Shown here: positions 38,197 to 50,250 of the stretch, in pieces
Layout of the letters: the number at the start of each line of letters is the position of its first letter
Numbering within the stretch: the stretch's first letter is position 1
Assembly: GCA_029379385.1 (NCBI GenBank)
Contig: CM055617.1
Location: 1,550,001 to 1,614,000, forward strand
Direction: 5' to 3'
Length of the DNA stretch: 64,000 bases
DNA from: Quillaja saponaria
Lineage: Eukaryota; Streptophyta; Magnoliopsida; Fabales; Quillajaceae
Program-made: the position numbers and the translations under genes
Notes under the pieces: generated by a model
The model's input: the letters and a program-made list of their open reading frames with translations, nothing else
What the model was told of the DNA's origin: nothing
Database searches by the model: none

Positions 38197-39511
38197 TCTC
38201 CCTTGCCCTGCCTCTCACTCTGTCTATGTCTTTCTCACCCAAACTACTTGTTTTTTTCAATTGTTATATGTAACTGCAACCCCAGCCATTAACAGAAGAT
38301 AATCAAAAAAGTCTTTGAAGCTCTTGAAGGAAGGCTGAACTGAGAAGCTGATCCACCAAATTAACAATTTGTTGATGATTAAATTTAAAGGACCAAGATA
38401 CATGTATCAAACATATTAGACCAAGTATGTCGGAGAAGATGTGTTCTACATGGGTTATCTGAAGAACGGTGTTGTGGTTTTAAAAATGTTAGTGCATTTA
38501 CAAGTTACAATCTTTCCAAATTTGTTGCAGATATTGCAGTCATGAGGCAAAGACTTGCTTGCTAACAATTTCTTGGTGGCGTCACTTGCATTATGGAGAC
38601 GTAATTTGGATGCATTGTATTTTTGTTCCATTATTCTTATTCTATCCATGGAGTCTTGTAGATTGAAATGTGCAAGACAGACCCATCACACCACACTCAA
38701 CTTCCAATGTCGGTGGATAAAGATTCTTTTTCCATTGTAATGACTGATTTGGGCATGAAAGGGTACAAATTTCACTGCTTCTATCTTCTTTGTCAGCAAC
38801 TCTAATCCACTCGACCCGTTTATTTTAGTTTTTTTCTTTGCCAAAAGATAAATGAAGGGGAAATCTTAGAAACAACGACCTGCCGGCTGCCGGGATTATC
38901 AAAGGGAGTCACTGGAAGCAAGCTTGAAACCACGGCGATTTTTTTTTTTAACCACTTTCCGAACAGTATCCTCTGATAAAGATTGCCCTTTTTCTACTTT
39001 CCACCTTTCTTCGTCCAACTAATTAAAGAGGAGCAAGGTAAAAAGGGCAGGCTAAAAATGATTGCCAATCCAAATCTTCAAGCAAAGTCATCTTTTTCTT
39101 CTTTCCTTTTCAAGTTATGCACTACATGTGGACGCTCTTGGTACCCTTTTCATTCTTTCTCAGTCTAGAACATTGTTCTTTTCTTCCGTCATTTATTTTA
39201 ATGGGTTTTGTTTTGTCAGCACTTTGGGACAACGTTTGCACAATTAATATTAAATTAATGTAAAATGGGATAGGAAAATCATAAATCCCAGTTATCTTTT
39301 ATGCTTGTTTACAAAGTTGAATTTGGCATTAACTGAGTGATAAGAAAGGAATCACCGAAATTCATCCAACTGGGATTTTGGCTTTTGGGGAAGGTGTGGT
39401 GGGTCTGAAAAACTCTGATATATTAGTTTATTTGTGGTGGGGTGGGGGTTTTTCCTCTTTGATGGATCTTATATTTTCAAATTTTCGGTTCTTTTGAGAC
39501 TCGTATTCTTC
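38197..39511. other. Intergenic region and 5' region of the GH5 gene
   Basis: No gene is supported. From about 38780 onward it probably holds the promoter and leader of the glycosidase gene. Confidence 0.5.
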
Positions 39512-42500
39512 ATGGGACTTGTTTTTAACAAATGGGTATGCGCATTCCTGCTATGTTGTTGGCTTATCATTTGTGGAGTATATTCAGGTAAATTTGTTGC
39601 TTCCATTTCTTATGTGCTCTGTTGCTAATCTGCTTGAAGCAAGCTCAGTGTCCTAAGGTAGTAACACCATAAACTGAAAATCTTGCTCGTTTCTTGTGTA
39701 TATTGAATGGCTACAATCTAGTGGAGGGGATACGTGGGGATTCTAAGGTGAAAGGAGTGAACTTGGGAGGGTGGCTGGTTATTGAAGGTTGGATAAAGCC
39801 TTCATTGTTTGATGGAATTCCCAATGGAGACATGCTTGTGAGCAACTATTCCACATTTTGTTTTATTCAGGATTATTGGTTCTCTCTGGGAATTTTATGA
39901 TCCATTCGGCTAATTCGCTTGTGGGCATTTGATCCTAGGATGGAACAGAGGTACAACTTAAATCGGTGACATTGCAGAAGTATGTATCTGCAGAAAATGG
40001 GGGAGGCAGAAATGTTACTGTGGACAGAGATGTCCCATCTTCATGGGAAACCTTCACGGTGAGATTCCTGATCCTATTGTTAGTGGTGTTCCAATTCTCT
40101 GTATATATGAACTGATTTGTTCGTTTTATAGAGTAACAACAATATTTATGCAGGGCTTCATGACCCTCTAAAATTAAATTGTGGATTTTGGTTGCAAGTT
40201 CTGGTGTTGTCTGGAAACGCGATATGCCACAAGTTTCTCTATTTCTTTTGCAGTTGTGGAGAGTATCTGCATCAGAATATCAGTTCCGTACGTCCCAAGG
40301 CAAATTTCTTACATGTGATGGCAAAGGTTGCTTGGTGGCTGCAACAGCAGAATCACCTTCAACAGAAGAAACATTTTATATTGAACGTAATGGGGACAAT
40401 AAAATTCATATCAAACTTAAGAGCAGAGCCTATCTGCAGGTGTGTTTTTTCATGCTTTTTCCTTTTCTGTTTGGCAAAATAATAGAGAGCACTCACATTA
40501 TAGTATGTAACAAATAATGACATAATGCGTTGAGAAATAGAATGCAATATGGTTTTACACAGCCTATAAGGATTTGGGGTTGCCCCACCACAAAATTGTT
40601 GAATCTCCATCAATCACTTGTCAAGACTTGTAATTTTAGATCTGCATGTCTTTAGGATTTTGGAGTAATCCATAGGCATTTGCAAACTGAATCCTAAGCA
40701 AAGAGTCGGCTCTAGAAAAAAAGAAGAAAGAAATTGTCTTCTGAAGAGGAACATAAATAAAGGAAAGCAAGATTTGCAAATAATGCTGTTATATTCCATT
40801 GCAGTCAAACAACTAGGGGTTTAAATTTGTATGCTCGGTGGCTTTCAACCTTACCCAAATTATTAGGATTTACTTGAAGAATCATATGCAGTCTCCACTA
40901 ACGCTGTCTTTAGGGTTAATGGATTTACTTTCTGCCCTGATTGAAGTGTACAAGCAAGTTGTGTCTACTTTATGTGCCAATGAAAGACCTGCTGAAGGTC
41001 CAATAACATGACATTTGAGAATTGAGATCACTTCATCGTTGTCAAATTTTTAACAACTGAACATGATAGCATGAATCTTATATTTTAGGCCACAGTAGGA
41101 AGTCAGCTAACAGAAGGCTATCCAGGGGTACCAGGATGGGATGATAATGCAGCCACTTTTGAAATGACAATTGTTGCAAATAACTTGCATGGAGATTACC
41201 AGCTTGCAAATGGATATGGCCACAGTCAGGCCAAAGATGTTCTTAAGGTAAATGAGTATTTTCTATTCCACCTTTTTCATGTATAATATCATTTTGTTAG
41301 TATATGTCTATCCTTTTAGGAATAAGTTATACCAAAGTAATCAGACGTTGTATATCAAACGTAAATAACCATTTCGTTAAATTACTGAAAATATGAGCTT
41401 TAGCAAAAACTAGTAAAATTGTTGGCAACTGTTTCTTGTTTTCCTAAGGAGCTTGTTTATCTCATTTTACATCCCATTTTTCCCCTTGTATATTCTTTGC
41501 ATATGTTACTACATTTGTAAGCAATGTCAAGGATGGTTGATGCTCATAAGTTAATTATCCACTGTGAAGCGTGAAATAGCTATGACTTACTCTTGATTTC
41601 ATTTTGGATTTTAAGAAACGTCAGCCTATACATATTGGCTTTTTAATGGATTATGCTTTCCTATTTGATCATTTGCTTCTTATCACCTCAGAGACATAGA
41701 AGCAGTTTTATCTCCATAGAAGATTTCAAATTTCTATATAGACATGGAATAAATACTGTGAGGATCCCTGTTGGCTGGTGGATTGCTTTTGATCCCGATC
41801 CTCCTCCTCCCTTTATTGGGGGAAGTTTGGAGGCTTTAGAGAATGCATTTTCATGGGCTGAGTAGGTCTTTCATTCATCTTGTTCTGTTTATATTGTGGT
41901 AACTTTTGAATAGTAGTGTTTCTATTGATATTTTGCCTAACAACTACGTTGCAGAGCATACAATATAAAATGCATAATTGATCTTCATGCCGCTCCTGGT
42001 TCCCAGAATGGGATGGAACATAGTGCTAGCAGAGATGGAACAACCGGCTGGCCTACTTCTCCAGATTACATCTCAAAAACATTGCATGTTATAGATTTTT
42101 TAGCCTCCAGGTAATCTAGACTAGTAAATGGAATAGACGTGGTTCTTGCCATGGAATAATCTAATTGCATGTGCTTTCAGATGCTGATCAAATGATTTTC
42201 GCTTTTTTTTTTTTTTTTTTTTCCTTTTTAGTTGGCTGGTAGTTATTGTAGGAAAACTTTTATTCTTTGCCTCTTACAGTACCGTCTAGTGTTTTAAATG
42301 GGCCTGAAATGACAGGGTTCTATAGCTAGGGCATAAAAATGTTATTTATTTGTTTGGATGTGGCATCCAGCGTAATGCCTTTTCTGGTTTTCTTTGGGGG
42401 GGGGGGGGGGGGGGGGGGGTGGTGTGGGGTATGTTTTATGGATATGAAATCTGAAGGAAGGAAAAGAGCAAATAAAAGGAATCAACATCAAATTTGACTT

Positions 42501-43725
42501 GTTTAGGACTTGACTATCGAAGTTAAGATGTTCCACTGTTCTTTGAATTATCTGATGTTTACAGATTTTTTACCAATCAATATTGTAATCCCTAATTGAA
42601 TGGATCATTTAGAATCATCAATCTCATATAATTTTCAATAATTTGTGGCTGCTTTTTTTCTCATAGGATGTGTCTAAGGTTGAATGCTAACACCCATTGA
42701 AGCAGAGTCTCTTTTTCTCCCTTGTGATCTGTAACTTCATATGATTAAACTAGTACTTTAGGAAGGTCTGAAATTCAACCACACTGATCACTGTTTTCCA
42801 TTTGCAGATATGGAACACATCCTGCCTTGCTAGGGATTGAACTTTTAAATGAACCATCTACAGCTACAGTTCCATTGGATTTTTTAGTTTCATATTACAA
42901 ACAGGGGTACCAAATCGTTAGGAAATATTCATCAACAGCTTATGTAATAATTTGCCAAAGGATAGGCAATGCTGATCCATTGGAACTTTATCAGGCTAAC
43001 ATAGGTTCTCACAACATAGTACTGGATTTGCATTTCTACAATCTCTTTGACACCTTCTTTGTCAACATGAGCGCTTTGGATAACATACAATACATATACA
43101 AGAGCAGGGAAGCACAACTACAGGCCTTGAACAGTGCAAATGGTCCGCTTGTTTTCATTGGTAAGTCATTCCATTTTCATCTTCTGTGTCATCGCTTAAA
43201 CAAATTGGAATTGAACTGCAAAGTTCTTATGGAGAAGTATATTCCGAGTAAAACCCATTTGTTTTGAAATCATAGACAAATCTTGTTTGTAGATTCTAGC
43301 CTCTTCTCTAATTGGTATGAGCTATAATTTGAAACTGGATTGCTTTCGTTTCAGGGGAGTGGGTGAATGAATGGAACGTGACAAGTGGGTCTCAGACGGA
43401 TTACCAAGATTTTGGTAGGGCGCAACTGGAGGTCTATAATGCAGCTTCCTTTGGATGGGCTTTTTGGACACTCAAAAATGAGAGGAAGCACTGGGATTTT
43501 GAATGGAGCATCAGGAACAACTATCTTCGACTGGGTAACAATCGGTTTTCATCTGTTTAAATTCTGGAACACATCAAGCACCCACATCCATAGTTATGCA
43601 TTTCTTAACTTCAAATGCACATTTTATTAATTCATGCAGGTAAGTCACCCAGACAACAGAACTTCAACAGTTTAAGATTTCTGGGATTAGCAAGTTTCTG
43701 CTTTTGTCTGCTCTACTTGTTGTGA
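39512..43725 (+). CDS. Secreted GH5 glucan 1,3-beta-glucosidase-like protein with fascin-like domain and possible GPI tail
   Basis: Ten exons join in phase: 39512-39587, 39722-39837, 39939-40058, 40254-40439, 41089-41247, 41692-41861, 41955-42110, 42808-43160, 43355-43534 and 43640-43725, giving 533 residues. Signal peptide at 1-25. The GH5 barrel begins at GVNLGGWLVIEGWIKPSLF, is interrupted by a beta-rich fascin-like insert encoded by exons 3-5, and resumes from RHRSSFI. The acid/base is E343 in LLNEP and the nucleophile is E447 in GEWVNEWN; both are present, as are VRIPVGWW and IDLHAAPGSQNG. The family is related to fungal exo-1,3-beta-glucanases, but the plant substrate is not settled. 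Exon 10 alone encodes FLGLASFCFCLLYLL, a hydrophobic C-terminus that could direct GPI anchoring. Retaining the last intron would instead end the protein after LGNNRFSSV. AATAAA lies at 43854. Confidence 0.92.
42396..42419. repeat. G24 homopolymer in intron 7 of the GH5 gene
   Basis: 24 uninterrupted G residues, followed by TGGTGTGGGG. A preceding T-rich run lies about 170 bp upstream. Such a run can form a G-quadruplex in DNA or pre-mRNA. Confidence 0.9.
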
Positions 43726-43934
43726 CAAGAACAAGTCATTGTGATGTAGAGAAAATATTTGGATGCGGCTTTTCTTGGTCTCTACTATTCTACCATTACA
43801 TTCACATTATTTTGCAAAAAGCAAAATAATATTGTAAGATGTGTTAGAATTTCAATAAAGATACAGAAGGAAAATTTTCTTCCATTTCCTAGCAGATAAC
43901 CATGTGAAAATTTGTCTCACAAGATTCTTGATAA

Positions 43935-46900
43935 CTAAAGCCATCTTTTATAAACCAAAATGTAAAGTCTCTTGACCACTTGGCCAATGGAAAAATATCC
44001 CAGAAACAGCACGACTAAAAACCCAAAATATGAAAGTGGCAGAGGGAAAAATCCCATGACCTCTCCAATTGGTGTGAAAGGAATTCCAATTCCAATTGCA
44101 GAAATCACAACTGTGGAACAAATCACAGGCCAAGCAGCAACCTCCTGAACAAAAGGGATTTTTTCTGTTCGTATCAAGTGGATGATAAGAGTCTGCACGA
44201 GGAGCCCCTCAATAAACCAAGCAGTATGGAAGAAACTGGTATCTGCAACTATGGTAGCCTTGTAATATAACCAAATAAACACAAGGGTTGCTACGTCACA
44301 TACAGTGCATACAGGACCATTCCATAATATGAACATCGGTAAGCCCCTCTCAGACCATTTCTGAGGGATTTTTATATAGTCATCCTCCATCTTGTCCCAC
44401 GGGATTGCTATCTGACCCACACTATACAAGAAATTCTGAGTAAGTAGCTGTCTTGGAGTCAATGGCTCATATTTGAGGCATAAGGTTGCTATGAGGATTG
44501 AAAGAACACTTCCTAAATTTGCAATGACAGACATTTTTATATACTTCATAGTGTTCCCATAAGTAAGTCGACCCTGCTCCACTCCAGCTACCAGGACATT
44601 CAGGTCCTTCTCGAGTAAGATAATATCTGCAAAGTCTTTAGCAACTGATACCCCAGAATCCACTGAAATTGCTACATTGGCAGCATCTAAAGCCAGTGAG
44701 TCATTAACTCCATCTCCCAAGAAACCAACAACATGATTACCAACTGTCTGCAAGGATTGCACTACCCCGAGTTTCTGAATTGGGGTGAGCCGAGCTAGAA
44801 CTGTCGCTCTCTTAACGGTCTCATGGAAGGAATCCTGGTTAAGTAGCTCGAGCTCTGGTCCAGTGATTACATGGGTGGTCCTGATACCAACTTCTTTGCA
44901 TACCTTTATTGCCAAGGAGAGCGAGTCCCCTGTCAGCACCTTGGCTTTCACTCCCTTTTCTGCCAAACGCCATAGAGCTTGCTTTGCTGAGTCTTTGGGT
45001 GGGTCAAAGAATGTTATAAGCCCAAGAAACACCATGTTTGTTTCAAAATTCTCATCGTTGGTCATACTTCCATCACTCATTTGGCGTGTGTGCTGCAGCA
45101 TGTCAAATAAACTGAAAAGTCAGTGGTGGTGTTTTAATAAGGATTAGAAGATATGGATTCCCAAAAAAGCTGAGATGGAGGAAAAAAGCAATTTAAATGA
45201 CGATATCAGCTCCCCCAACCATCCTTTCCCTAATAGAAAGAAAAAGAAGATAAAGATTGAAGTTTACTTAGCTTTAATATTGGTTTTTAGAATTTGAAGA
45301 GCTGGTAAGAATTATATTGTATATGATATTGCTGAATATGAACATGAAAAATTGATAAAATGTTACTCTAAATGATGATTACTGTTTCATACTTCACAGC
45401 AAAGATACAGAGCCCGTCAACTTGGCCGCAGTGTCAGAGGTTCATGTATCTTCTTCTCTGTGGTACTCTAAAGACAGTTTGATAATTGACAAAGAAATAA
45501 AGGTTACCCAGTCAGAAGGCCCTCAAATTAATAAACAGAATTGTGTTTTTGCATGACAATGACTGGTAGCATAAATCAAGGGCTCCAATGGGCCTCTACT
45601 CTTGTCACTAATTGATTAGTTTTCAAGAGTATGGTTCCAACAATGACAACTATTGGAAGTTGATATCATTGTTTATCATGCTACTTGACCTAAATTCTAT
45701 AGTAAAATTCTTCCTTTTATTTTTGCTGGATGAATATTAAGAAGAACTGGTATAAATTAAAATCAGAGATATGAAAAGAGTTTCATGCACACCTTTTTCA
45801 GCTTCTTTCTGGCCACTCCTAGAACCCTTAATCCCTCATTGCTTAGTTCTTCTCCCAAATTTAATATTCTTTGATAGTCATCTGAAGAGAAAATTGAAAC
45901 TTCTCGCCCATCAACATGTTCAATAAAAGAACACACTCTCATTACTTCTTCCAGTGCTCCTTTGGTTATCATGAACCTGCTAAGGAACTGGAAGTGTCTG
46001 TCTTCAGCATTAGATTCTGTTTCCAAGATAACAGACACTCTTCTTCTTATGAAATCAAAAGGAATCTCATCTATCTTCCTCCACTTGGATGGCTGAAACC
46101 TGAAACCATTTGCATATACATATGCCAGAATTGCATCATCCAGAGGATACTTCTGTTCAGTCTTAAAGTAAGAGTTGAGGAAGGCAAAGTATAAAACTTT
46201 TTCCTTGGGTATGCCCCAGCAGTCAAGATGATTAACCAAAATTGCATGGTTCATTGTGAGTGTACCAGTTTTGTCAATACATAGGATATCCCTGTAGCAA
46301 ATATATAAAAGTATATGAGAAGAAGTAAGCAAGAAGCATAAAGGAAAACTAAACGATCAATTGGTTTATTTGCAAGCTGAGTTTATGCTTACATAGATCC
46401 CATGTTTCGTATAGCAGTTAAACTTTTGACAATACATCTCTCTCTAGCCATAGCAATTGCTCCTTTTGCAAGACTTGTGTTAACAATAAGTGGAAGCATC
46501 TGAGGAGTGAGAGCACAGGCAACCGAAATTCCAAAAAGAAGACTCTCACTTAAATCATGAGATGTACAGTAATCAGTTATGACGATGATGGTGACTACAA
46601 TTAGCATGACAGCAATAAGGATGTAAGATATGTGTTGGAGGCCATTTTCAAAGTCGTCCGGTGGCCTCCTCTTTCCAATTTTTGAAAACATGGTGCTCAT
46701 ATAAGTGCTGGATCCAGTTGATACAACTAAACCAGTTCCAGTACCTGATACCACATCCGTGCCCTGAAATATTAATCAGAAATTTCACACTTTTTACCTT
46801 TAAAAGGGAAGGTACGAGGCCCAAAACACAGTTGTTTTGGTATTACTTCCATTAATAACAATTGCACCCAAAAAAAATTCCTTCTTTGAATGCAACATGT

Positions 46901-48596
46901 ATCAACCACATGCATAAAAGTGCAAGTATGAAGAAGGTATTTTGCGTTGTGTGCTTAGATTAGAGAATATTACGTTCTCCTAGATAAAATTATAAAATTG
47001 GCAACAAACATCTTCAAATCCTAATTTATCTTCAGGAGGGGGTATTCTTAGTATGTAAAACATAAGGTTGAACTCGCAGCAAAAAAAAAAAGAAGTTAGA
47101 ACATCAAAAAGAATGGAAGGGTTTAAATACCTACCATGTAGCATATATTCTTCAAATCTAGCAATGGAGTGTTATAAGCTTCTCTGATATCAGCAGTTTT
47201 TTCGGTTGTCCAGGACTCCCCTGTTAGTGATGACTGGCTGTTAAAGAAGCAGGACATCATCATATGATTCTTAATTGGCTGTAAAGGGAAAAAAGAAATA
47301 GCTTGAAAATAAATCATAACTTACTCACGTATAATACAAAAATTTTCAGTTAAAATACCTTACAACAAGGTGTTTCGATGATAACAGTCTTACATCTCCA
47401 GGAAAGAGATCCCCAGGTTCCATAATCACAATGTCACCAGGAACTACATCCCTTTGGTCAACTTGAACTATTAATTCTGTTTGAACAACTCTACCTGCAC
47501 ATCTTTGAACTTTTACAGGGCATCTTAAAAACTCTGAAAGTTTCAAGGCAGCTTTTGAACTGCTGTATTCCTAAGAGACACATGGAAAATAACTAAGCAC
47601 CTGTACATGAGAAATGAAAAGACTACCAGATTCTACAGTTAATTGAGAAACACCTGGTAGAAGCGAAGGGAGACACTGATCGAAACCAATGTGAGCATGA
47701 TAAATCCATTTAGAATGTCCATACTTATGAATGACAAAGCAGACAATACAATCAGAATAATATTGAAAGGGTGGAAAAAAGCATTCCACAGAAGAATCCA
47801 CCATCTTGGAGAAGAATATTCAGAAGGAACATTTGGGCCATTTTCCCTCAATCTCCTCTCTGCTTCAGTGAAACTTAAGCCTGCAAGAAAAGTAAGTGCA
47901 TAAGCGAGACCTTTTCCACATAGTATTGGATACAAACTCCATGGAAGTGTCATGTTCAATTAATGCACGATAGAAATTAAATTTAGCACGAAACCACATT
48001 CTAGTGCATATGGGCAATTCTTCAAACATTTGAGTTGCATCTCTAATCCCTGATGATACATTACTTCCTGGTAAATAGCATTCCAGTCACAAACTTTCCA
48101 TAGTATATTGATACAGCTACTATCCGAAGATTATCTACTTCATATAGATTTAAATATACGTACCCCTCTCGGTGGAATGAACATACTCGAAAACCAAGTC
48201 TTTCTCTGACTGAGCCAAGGCGTATAACCAAGAGTACATCTTCTCTTCTTCCACAGTTCTTGAACCCCCATCAATTTTATCTAAAAATTCCAAGAAGATA
48301 GCACAACCCCATATAAATTTTAGCTCCAAAAACCAAACCTTGAGTTATGACAAGGAAGAAGAAACTTTAAAAGCAGGAAAGTTAAACAGGGATAAAAAAT
48401 AAAAAATAAAAACAGAGAAGAACAGGTTATACATACTTGCAGACATAAACCGCCGCAATAATCTGAAGATAGAGTAGAGGAATCCATCTTTCTGGGTATT
48501 GGTTTTGTCAACAAGACTTTGGCTAATTGGGTTTGAATAAGGAAGGTTGTGGTGGTTGTTTGCAGAGAAAATGGTGGAGAATTTGGGCCTTCCCAT
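43935..48596 (-). CDS. PH1: P3B-type P-ATPase, PH1-like (MgtA-related)
   Basis: Eight exons on the minus strand join in phase: 48596-48437, 48280-48164, 47880-47654, 47570-47359, 47237-47135, 46763-46393, 46291-45793 and 45092-43935, giving 948 residues. Cation-ATPase N-domain (FTEAERRLRENGPN), actuator TGES at 244-247, phosphorylation loop DKTGT with Asp403, TGDS at 617-620 and GDGVND at 689-694. TM helices fall in the usual 2+2+6 pattern. The sequence is close to bacterial MgtA and to petunia PH1, a tonoplast P3B pump that boosts the P3A proton pump PH5 to hyperacidify vacuoles in petals. By analogy this protein should sit in the tonoplast; Mg2+ transport is the bacterial role and is unproven here. 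All catalytic motifs are intact. The start was chosen at MGRPKF; an in-frame ATG lies 90 bp further upstream. Exon 8 acceptor choice is constrained by frame. Confidence 0.92.
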
Positions 48597-48699
48597 GAGA
48601 GAAATGTTGGTTTTTGTGAAGTTATAATTGATATATACATAGTATATGGTAGAGACGAATTCAGTAAAGAAACATGGTATTGGCAAGCGTTTTAGGTTT

Positions 48700-49410
48700 G
48701 AACAGAAGGTAGGGAGATTATAGTCGTCGGGGACTCTTTGTGAGTTGCTCTTCCTCTTCGCTTCAACTCTGTCTCTCTCTCCAACTACCAGACTACGGAC
48801 GAGTGATGACAGTTAGGTACACTTGGAAAGTTACTGAAACGTTGCGGCTCGCAGAGAGAATGAGCATTTGTGTTTTCTTTTTTTATTAAATAACATTCTA
48901 AAAGTTGTAATCAATTGATTGAAAAACTCATAACCAAAATTACTTTTATTAGTAGGATCGAAGTCAAATACTTTTAAATTCGTTAATCTCAATATAAATA
49001 ATGTATTAATCAAGGTGACTAAACTTATTCATTCACCATACGTGTTTATGAAGTCTTATTTCCATTGATTTTCAAGCTTGGTGTTTGTTCTCTTACAAAA
49101 AATATTCGAGATTGGTAAAGAAATCGATAAACCGTTATTATAATAAATTAATAGTGTAGTGAGGAAAAAATATAGGTTAAAATTATTCTTTTGATCCTTA
49201 AAATTAAGAGTGATATTTCACTTAGGTCTTTATTATTTATTTTATTATAAATTAATCCTTAAAATTATAAAATGACTCAAATTGAGTTCTTGTCATTGTT
49301 TTTTGTCTAAATTAAGTTTGCCAAATATGATGTGGTCAGATGGATGAAAAATTATGTGGCTCATGAGAGTTGTTGTGTCTTGCTTATATGACAGGCCAAT
49401 AAAAATTTTA
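48700..49410. other. Intergenic AT-rich DNA upstream of the PH1-like gene
   Basis: It probably includes the PH1-like promoter near 48600-48850. The rest shows no gene or clear element. Confidence 0.45.
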
Positions 49411-50210
49411 CATCATGACTTAAAAATAAAAACTCAATTTCTATATATATATTTTACATTACATAACAGCCCAATAAAAAAAGTGATATGGTGACTTAAA
49501 AATAAATAAAAACTCAATTTATAGATATATATTTTTTTAAAAACAAAAGCAAGAAATTAAAATTAAATTTCAAAACAAAAAAAAAAAAATCCCAAAATCT
49601 AAATCTAAAAAGTAAACCTATAAATTCCAGCCATCCCCACCTTCTACCATATCTATTTTTGACTAATGTAACGTGGATAGATAGAGACAAATGAAAACTT
49701 ATATGATCGACGAGGTCCGACGTATCTTGCTTACATGACATAATAGGCCATCAAAAAATTGACATTGTGACTTAAAAATAAAAAATAAAACTTAATTTAT
49801 ATATATTAAAAAACAACAACTAAAAATTATAATTAAATTCGAAAATAAAAAAAATTCCAAAATCTAAACCACAGAATCCCTCCAATTAAAAGTCACATCC
49901 ACTATACATAACTACCCCACCTTAAACCATACCCGCCTGACGAATGACAAAAGTGGATATATGTGGCTAATATGATCAAATGTGTCATGACATAATAGGC
50001 TAATAAAATATAAACATTGTGACCTAAAAATAAAAACTCAATTTGTATGTATATATATTTTAAAACATATATTACAAAAAAACAACAACTAAAAATTAAT
50101 ATTAAAGTCCAAAATCTAAACCCAAAAATTCCCGATTCAAAAATCAAATCCATCACATAACTATCCGCATCACACGAGCTGCCCACCTTCAACCATACCC
50201 TCAATTTCCT
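49410..50210. repeat. Degenerate tandem repeat, unit about 250-280 bp
   Basis: A landmark close to GTGACTTAAAAATAAAAACT recurs at about 49411, 49489, 49769 and 50020. Within the three long units it is followed in the same order by TATATA, an A-rich run, CCAAAATCTAAA and a CCCACCTT..ACCATA block. The first landmark is a partial unit. Units are diverged and non-coding. The array ends about 40 bp before the left target duplication of the MULE. Confidence 0.75.
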
Positions 50211-50250
50211 TTCTCTGATATTTTACAATAAGTTAGGGTTTGGTCTCTAT

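Noticed and set aside
48345..48686. PH1-like start 90 bp further upstream (MPIPCFF)
   Set aside because: Those codons look like leader sequence; MGRPKF is the more natural start, though both are in frame.
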